From: Teretinema zuelzerae
GTDB lineage: Bacteria > Spirochaetota > Spirochaetia > Treponematales > Treponemataceae
Reading direction: 5' to 3'
Assembly (NCBI RefSeq): GCF_021021555.1
Contig: NZ_JAINWA010000003.1
Coordinates: forward strand, 496,001-560,000
DNA: 64,000 bases
Shown one piece after another: positions 59,354-64,000 of this stretch. Every line of letters starts with the position of its first letter. The first letter of the stretch is position 1. The position numbers and the translations under genes are program-made. The notes under the pieces were generated by a model that did no database searches, was not told where the DNA came from, and was given only the letters and a program-made list of their open reading frames with translations.

Positions 59354-61852
59354 TCATTCTCCCGCGCTGACAGTTATTCTTACGCTCGACGAACGTCCGT
59401 TCGAGTCGACCGCGGTAACCAGATGCGTTCCGGCGGCCGGAAGCCAGAACAGTTTTCGGCCCGGCTCCGCGCGGCCGACGAAGACGGAATCGGCGAACCA
59501 GAACAGTTCCGAAGAGTCTGCGTCGCAGGCCGCATGGAGGACGAGCGTTCTTCGAGATTCGCCTCCCGAACGGATCACGTAGGCGGTATTAGCCAGCGGA
59601 GAAATAATATCGGGGGGGAAGCCCGCGCCTCGCGAGTCTGATCCGGAAGAGCCGGGTTCGTAGGGAGGAGGAGAAAGCCGCGGGAGGCCGGCTTCGGCGA
59701 AGAGGGACAGAAGGTCGCTCGGCCAGAATTCGCGGACTTCGCGGACAACCGGCCCGCCTTCCCCGGCGTCGGTTCTGTAGCCGGTCCGCGTATCGATATT
59801 GATCGCCCGGTGAATCCTGCATGCGGCAATGGGCGAAACGCCGGGGATGTACCAGGAAGAAACAGTTTTCGGGCAATCGGGACCCGGAAGAGCGCCCGAT
59901 ACGGGGCATACCTCGACTCGCGAAACATTTTCAGGATAGGGCTCGGCGAACAACCTTTCTTCCGGAGGCAGGGCGGCGAGCAGGGCGTCTGCGATGTTGA
60001 ACAATAGAGGCGCCGCCATGCTGCGGCCCAAAAAGGCTGAATTCCCCTGCCCGTCGAAATTGCCGATCCATACCGCGATAACGAAGGGACCGGCGACCGC
60101 GACGCTCCAGGCGTCCTTGAATCCAATCGATGTGCCGGTCTTGTACGCTACCGGAACGTCAGCGGCGGTGAGCGACCTCGAGGCGACGGGAAGTTCGTTG
60201 CTCTCGAGCATCCTCAACGTGATGAAGGCCGCTTCTCCGGTAAAAAGAGGTTGTCCGTCCGAAGCGCTGCGAGCCGGAAATATTGACGGGGTTCTGAATC
60301 TGCCGCCGTTCGCGAGCGCTCCGTACAGACCGGCCAGTTCGTTCATCGTAAGCTCGGCGCTGCCGAGGACGAGAGACAGGCCGTAGTAGTCCCTCCCCTT
60401 CAATCCGGAAACGCCGGCGCGTTCGAGCAATCCGTAGAGGTCGTCGTCGCGCGGACCGCCTTTTCCTTCAAGCAAATCACGGGCAAGAGAGATAGCCGGA
60501 ATATTCCTGCTGTCGGTCAGAGCCTTTTGAGCGCTCACCGGTCCGGCGAAATCGCCGCGGAAATTATCCGGAGTATATTCGTTAAAACCCGTCGGCGTGT
60601 CTTTGAGCATTGTCGCCGGATGAACGAGTCCGCGGTCGAGAGCCAGGGCGTACACAAAGGGCTTCAGGGTCGAACCGGGAGAACGCTTGGAAAGCGTTCC
60701 GTCGACCTGTCCTGAAATCGCGTCGTCGGACCATCGGGCCGAACCGGCCGACGCCCTTATTTCCATCGACGAACGATCCGCTACAAGCACCGCTCCGTTC
60801 GAAACTCCGATCGCTCTATTGCGCTCGATCCAGCGTTCAAGCTCGCGTTCAGCAGTCTTCTGCATGCCTGAATCGAGGGTGGTTCGAACCAGGCCGGAAG
60901 TCGAAGGCGCTCCCCGCTTTCCCGGAAAAGAGCCGGCTTCCGCGGAGCGCTGTTCCCGATACGCTCGTTCCGCGAAGTGCGGAGCGGAAAACGGAAAGGC
61001 GCAGACCGCGCGGACGGGCAAATCGAGTGCGAACCGGGAATCGGCGTCTTCAGGATGATCGCGAATCCAGGAGTCGAAAAGAGCGTTCCGGGCGGCGAGG
61101 GTTTCTTCCGGAACGAACCCGCTGCGCGGCCTGCGGTCGACCGGATCCTGCGGGAGCACCGCAAGGATGAGAAGTTCCGAGAGGTCCAGGGCAGACGCTG
61201 GTTTTCCGAAGTAGAACCAGGAGCCTGTCTGAAAGCCCTCGATGTTTCCGCCGACCGGCGCGAGATTGAGATAGGCCTCGAGTATGCTTTTTTTGCTGTA
61301 GCAGAGATCCATGGCAAGGGCCGATGCGATCTGCCTGAGTTTCCCGGAAACCGTATCCGTTTTGATGCCGTACGCGAGACGGACGACCTGCATCGTGATG
61401 GTCGACGCTCCCATGCGCCTGCTTTTGCGTAGCCAGGTTTCGCGGGCGGCGCGAACAAGGGATACGGGATTCACGCCCGGATGCGCGTAAAAAAAGCGAT
61501 CCTCCTGCAGGAGAATCGCGTCCACGAATGCCGGCGGAAAATCCGCGACCCGCGTCCGTATGCGATATTGGCCGTCCGCCGAAGGAAACACGCGCAGCAG
61601 AGCGCCGTCCCGGTCAGCGTACGCGCGCGAGAACGCGGTGTTTTTCAGAATATCGCCGGAGATGCGTTCGCGCGCGACGAATGCGGTTGCAATGAGCGCG
61701 CAGAACGCCGCGGCGAAAACCGCGACGCGAGCCGCTCGACGCGGCGCAAACGGAAAGCCGCGCCGCGCGGGGTCGCGTCGCGCGGGGTCGCGTCGCGCGG
61801 GATCGCGTTTGCGAATCCCCTTGCTATGGGAATCAGCGCGCACCGATTTCAA
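59354..61852 (-). CDS. pbpC: Penicillin-binding protein 1C
   Basis: About 832 residues. A basic N-terminus with three RRDPA-type repeats (about 16-31) is followed by a membrane anchor (about 43-60). The glycosyltransferase domain has QEDRFFYAHPGVNP (catalytic Glu117) and RRMGASTITMQVVRL. The transpeptidase has S394-T-L-K397, SRN (448-450) and KTGTS (571-575). A C-terminal BiPBP_C-like domain (about 735-830) fits the 1C class. It polymerises and may crosslink peptidoglycan. The start is uncertain: TTG 61852 and GTG 61843 overlap the upstream gene, there is no ATG in the region, and no ribosome-binding site is seen. Confidence 0.93.
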   Translation of the reverse strand: MKSVRADSHSKGIRKRDPARRDPARRDPARRGFPFAPRRAARVAVFAAAFCALIATAFVARERISGDILKNTAFSRAYADRDGALLRVFPSADGQYRIRTRVADFPPAFVDAILLQEDRFFYAHPGVNPVSLVRAARETWLRKSRRMGASTITMQVVRLAYGIKTDTVSGKLRQIASALAMDLCYSKKSILEAYLNLAPVGGNIEGFQTGSWFYFGKPASALDLSELLILAVLPQDPVDRRPRSGFVPEETLAARNALFDSWIRDHPEDADSRFALDLPVRAVCAFPFSAPHFAERAYREQRSAEAGSFPGKRGAPSTSGLVRTTLDSGMQKTAERELERWIERNRAIGVSNGAVLVADRSSMEIRASAGSARWSDDAISGQVDGTLSKRSPGSTLKPFVYALALDRGLVHPATMLKDTPTGFNEYTPDNFRGDFAGPVSAQKALTDSRNIPAISLARDLLEGKGGPRDDDLYGLLERAGVSGLKGRDYYGLSLVLGSAELTMNELAGLYGALANGGRFRTPSIFPARSASDGQPLFTGEAAFITLRMLESNELPVASRSLTAADVPVAYKTGTSIGFKDAWSVAVAGPFVIAVWIGNFDGQGNSAFLGRSMAAPLLFNIADALLAALPPEERLFAEPYPENVSRVEVCPVSGALPGPDCPKTVSSWYIPGVSPIAACRIHRAINIDTRTGYRTDAGEGGPVVREVREFWPSDLLSLFAEAGLPRLSPPPYEPGSSGSDSRGAGFPPDIISPLANTAYVIRSGGESRRTLVLHAACDADSSELFWFADSVFVGRAEPGRKLFWLPAAGTHLVTAVDSNGRSSSVRITVSAGE
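61764..61808. repeat. Three 15-bp direct repeats in the pbpC N-terminus
   Basis: CGCGCGGGGTCGCGT at 61764-61778 and 61779-61793, and a copy with one mismatch at 61794-61808. In-frame on the minus strand, each adds five residues (RRDPA type) to the cytoplasmic tail of PBP1C. The copy number could vary between strains without frameshift. Confidence 0.85.
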
Positions 61853-64000
61853 TCGGCGGCTGGCTCTTGTACGCCGTCACAGACCGGTCGTACATTGCTT
61901 CGGCGAACAGCGGAGGAACGGCGAACTTTCCAGGATTAACCGCGCGAACAGAATAGACGAGGGTTTTGAGGCCGCCCTCGACGGTGCCGTAGAAGACAAC
62001 CCGATCCTCGCGAATATCGGTATAGTCGGGTTTCCAGGTCGAAGCGAGCGACGGTTGCCTGACGGAGGCGATGTCGGGCTCGAAGCCGGCGGGCAATAGA
62101 TCAACAATCGCCACGTCCCGGACGGTTTTTCCGTTCGTCGTGCGCAGGCTGATCTTTACGCGCACTTCGTCGCCGGTTTTAATCGAAGTCAGCTTTGCTC
62201 CCTTCGCGTCGACGAACTCGCGGAGAATTTCGAGGCCTTCTTTCACCTCGGAAGAAGGCAGGGTTTCGTCGAAGCCGGCGGTCGTCGCCTGATAAAAGAG
62301 CGGCTGCTTTCCTCGGTTCTCGATTTCCAGCTCGGCTGCGTTCGGCGGATAGGCGGCGCTGCGCAGAATGTCCCCGGCAAGCTCCAGAGAGGATCGCGCC
62401 TTGTCGGCGTCGAGCCAATCGACGGTTACCGAGCCGCTTTCGGCCGAAGGCATCCGATCGAGATAGCTTTCGATCGCCATGAGGGCGTGGTTGGCGGAAA
62501 GCGAAGAGGCTTGTTTATGCGAAAGATCCGCCGCGATCGCCTCCAGAAGTTCAGGACCGATGTCTTTCAGACGCGCGGGGAAGTGGCGAGCCGTGATATC
62601 AAGATAAACGGACCGGTAGCACAGGGAATCGGCATACAGCGAATCTTCCGGGTTGCGGAGTTCTTTTTTGACTGCGGACAACAGACGGCCCGCTTCGAGA
62701 TCCTGCCGGAGAATCGCGGAGGTTCCGGCGAGGAAGAGACCGGCGTATCCTTCGGCAGCGTCCTTGTCGGCCTTCATGTCCTTGCGCAGTTTTTCAATAT
62801 ACGGGGTCGCGATGGTGCCGCTCCGCGCGAGCAGATAACAGGCGAACGAACGGTTCGCAAGGGCATACCAGCCGGTATCGCTCGAATTCGCGACCTGAGC
62901 TACGCCCCTGAGCGCGGCGTTGTACAGCGTGTCGCTGACGTAGTAGCCGTGGTCCCGCGCATCGATGAGGAAGAGCGTGCAGTAGTTGTTGAGATACAGC
63001 TCCGTCGCAGATTCCGACGTCCACACGCCGATGGTGCCGTCCTCGCGGAGGCGGGACTGCAGAACGGAGACGGCCGCGTCGATCTTCGACCGCGCCTCTT
63101 CCGGATTAAGGCCGAGCTCTTTCACGAGGTTCGGATACAGGAAGGGCCAGGTCGCGCTCGCGATCTGCTCCGAACACATGTACGGATAGTTTTCCAGATA
63201 GAACCACAGTCCTTTCGCGAGACCCGTCGGCAGATACGAAACGCTGGCGTCCCGTACGGCGAATTCGTCGCGCACTCTGCGTTCGAGCTTGACCCGCTCT
63301 GTGCCGCCGCGGACTACTCCGGTAATCACGCTGGTCCGGTAGGGCACCGCAGGCCGTACGCTGAGAGAGGCCGCGGCGCTCGAAGTTTCTCCGGCGCCGG
63401 AGGCGGTAAAGACGATTTCCGCGTTTCCGCAGACGTCGAGGGCTTTGACGCGGAACGAAACGGTCTCGTCCCCGCCTTCGGGAATCGCGAGGTCGAAGGA
63501 CGTTTCTCCTGCGACGGCGAGTCCGGATTCAGGGTGGGCCGTAAGCCGAACCTTCGCTCCGCTTCCCGAACCGTCGACCGTATTCGTAACGGTAACGGAT
63601 ACGCCGAACTCGTCGCCCGGAGCCGCCATGACCGGCATGTTCGGCACGACGACGAAGGGAGCCTTCACGGTGAGTTTCTGCTCAGCTGAACCGATGGTGT
63701 CGCCGGAGACGGCCACCGCCATGACGCGCACGGTGCCGTTGAACCAGTCGGGAACGCGATAGACGAGAGAGCGTGTCTCGGGCCCTGAATCGACGATCCC
63801 CGACCAGTAGGCGACGGGAACGTTCTTTCTGCGCTTGAAGGGATTGAGGTTTCTGCCGAGTTCTTCCGCCATGGCGTCTCCCCCGACCGCGCCGATGGTG
63901 CGCAGGATGTTGAACTCGGGAAGCACGAGATCCATGATCTGCTGAGTGCCCACTTCGAGGGCCCGCTTGCGGAAGAAGAAGGAAAGGGGATCGGGTGTCT
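61833..64000 (-). CDS. Bacterial alpha-2-macroglobulin, N-terminus beyond the window
   Basis: 722 codons are visible and the frame is open to the right edge. The thioester motif is intact as CSEQ in YPYMCSEQIAS, followed by an alpha/alpha-barrel complement-like region (about 230-500 of the visible part; YWS, WTSESATELYLNNYCTLFLID). A C-terminal receptor-binding-like domain (YRSVYLDITARHF; VRDVAIVDLLPAGFEPD) completes it. The family traps periplasmic proteases and is usually paired with pbpC, as here: the pbpC start overlaps its stop by up to 20 nt. The protein should be periplasmic and lipid-anchored, but that part is missing. Confidence 0.93.
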   Translation of the reverse strand, partial: TPDPLSFFFRKRALEVGTQQIMDLVLPEFNILRTIGAVGGDAMAEELGRNLNPFKRRKNVPVAYWSGIVDSGPETRSLVYRVPDWFNGTVRVMAVAVSGDTIGSAEQKLTVKAPFVVVPNMPVMAAPGDEFGVSVTVTNTVDGSGSGAKVRLTAHPESGLAVAGETSFDLAIPEGGDETVSFRVKALDVCGNAEIVFTASGAGETSSAAASLSVRPAVPYRTSVITGVVRGGTERVKLERRVRDEFAVRDASVSYLPTGLAKGLWFYLENYPYMCSEQIASATWPFLYPNLVKELGLNPEEARSKIDAAVSVLQSRLREDGTIGVWTSESATELYLNNYCTLFLIDARDHGYYVSDTLYNAALRGVAQVANSSDTGWYALANRSFACYLLARSGTIATPYIEKLRKDMKADKDAAEGYAGLFLAGTSAILRQDLEAGRLLSAVKKELRNPEDSLYADSLCYRSVYLDITARHFPARLKDIGPELLEAIAADLSHKQASSLSANHALMAIESYLDRMPSAESGSVTVDWLDADKARSSLELAGDILRSAAYPPNAAELEIENRGKQPLFYQATTAGFDETLPSSEVKEGLEILREFVDAKGAKLTSIKTGDEVRVKISLRTTNGKTVRDVAIVDLLPAGFEPDIASVRQPSLASTWKPDYTDIREDRVVFYGTVEGGLKTLVYSVRAVNPGKFAVPPLFAEAMYDRSVTAYKSQPPIEIGAR

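Overview
The window is about 64 kb of gene-dense, GC-rich bacterial chromosome with no tRNA, rRNA, insertion sequence, prophage or CRISPR that I can see. It encodes a diderm: a TonB-dependent receptor, lipoproteins and a PBP1C/alpha-2-macroglobulin pair. It also has chemotaxis and second-messenger proteins (GGDEF, HD-GYP, a class III cyclase). DapL, citramalate synthase, an AMMECR1/radical SAM pair and an MsrB-MsrA arrangement fit a free-living or gut spirochaete (Treponema-like Spirochaetota). That placement is inference from gene content, not a phylogenetic result.

Region 1 (1-18.1 kb) is amino-acid biosynthesis, mostly on the minus strand. One run reads ilvD-ilvB-MBOAT acyltransferase-SGNH partner-dapL (dapL is cut by the window edge). 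A second reads leuA-cimA-leuB. A third reads thrA-(DAHP synthase/prephenate dehydratase fusion)-ilvN. Together they cover steps to Leu, Ile (via citramalate), Val, Thr, Lys and Phe; ilvC, leuC and leuD are not here. A small XRE regulator lies divergent to ilvD, and an AAA/DUF4143 ATPase lies divergent to leuA.

Region 2 (18.3-36.3 kb) holds signalling and mixed metabolism: a NarL-type response regulator and its kinase, a CorC-like CBS protein, a ThrE-type exporter, an HD-GYP phosphodiesterase divergent to icd, a B12-binding-type radical SAM protein, asnA, an acyltransferase with a GPH symporter, a fused MEMO-like/AMMECR1 protein with its radical SAM enzyme, a GGDEF cyclase and a metallophosphoesterase.

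Region 3 (36.3-53.6 kb) is housekeeping and repair: gpsA-ffh, ndk, a DMT transporter with malic enzyme, a chemotaxis receptor, sbcD-sbcC-pncB, a class III nucleotidyl cyclase, and a cluster of a PP-loop thiolation enzyme, a DUF523/TudS-like protein and a DUF2974 hydrolase.

Region 4 (53.6-64 kb) is cell envelope. A cobalamin riboswitch precedes an unknown lipoprotein and a TonB-dependent receptor. A three-copy palindromic repeat fills the gap to a frameshifted msrB-msrA. A lipoprotein esterase with a discoidin-like domain follows, then pbpC and an alpha-2-macroglobulin gene cut by the right edge.

The most notable pattern is transcriptional. At least eleven first-of-unit genes have a TANNNT-type -10 box ending only 6-9 nt before the start codon and no Shine-Dalgarno sequence, which predicts leaderless mRNAs. 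Genes inside operons, and genes with longer leaders, mostly carry clear AGGAG-type sites. Other candidates for follow-up are the DAHP synthase-prephenate dehydratase fusion in an all-ACT-domain operon, the B12-regulated lipoprotein, the palindromic repeat array, and the single-base msrBA frameshift in a G run.
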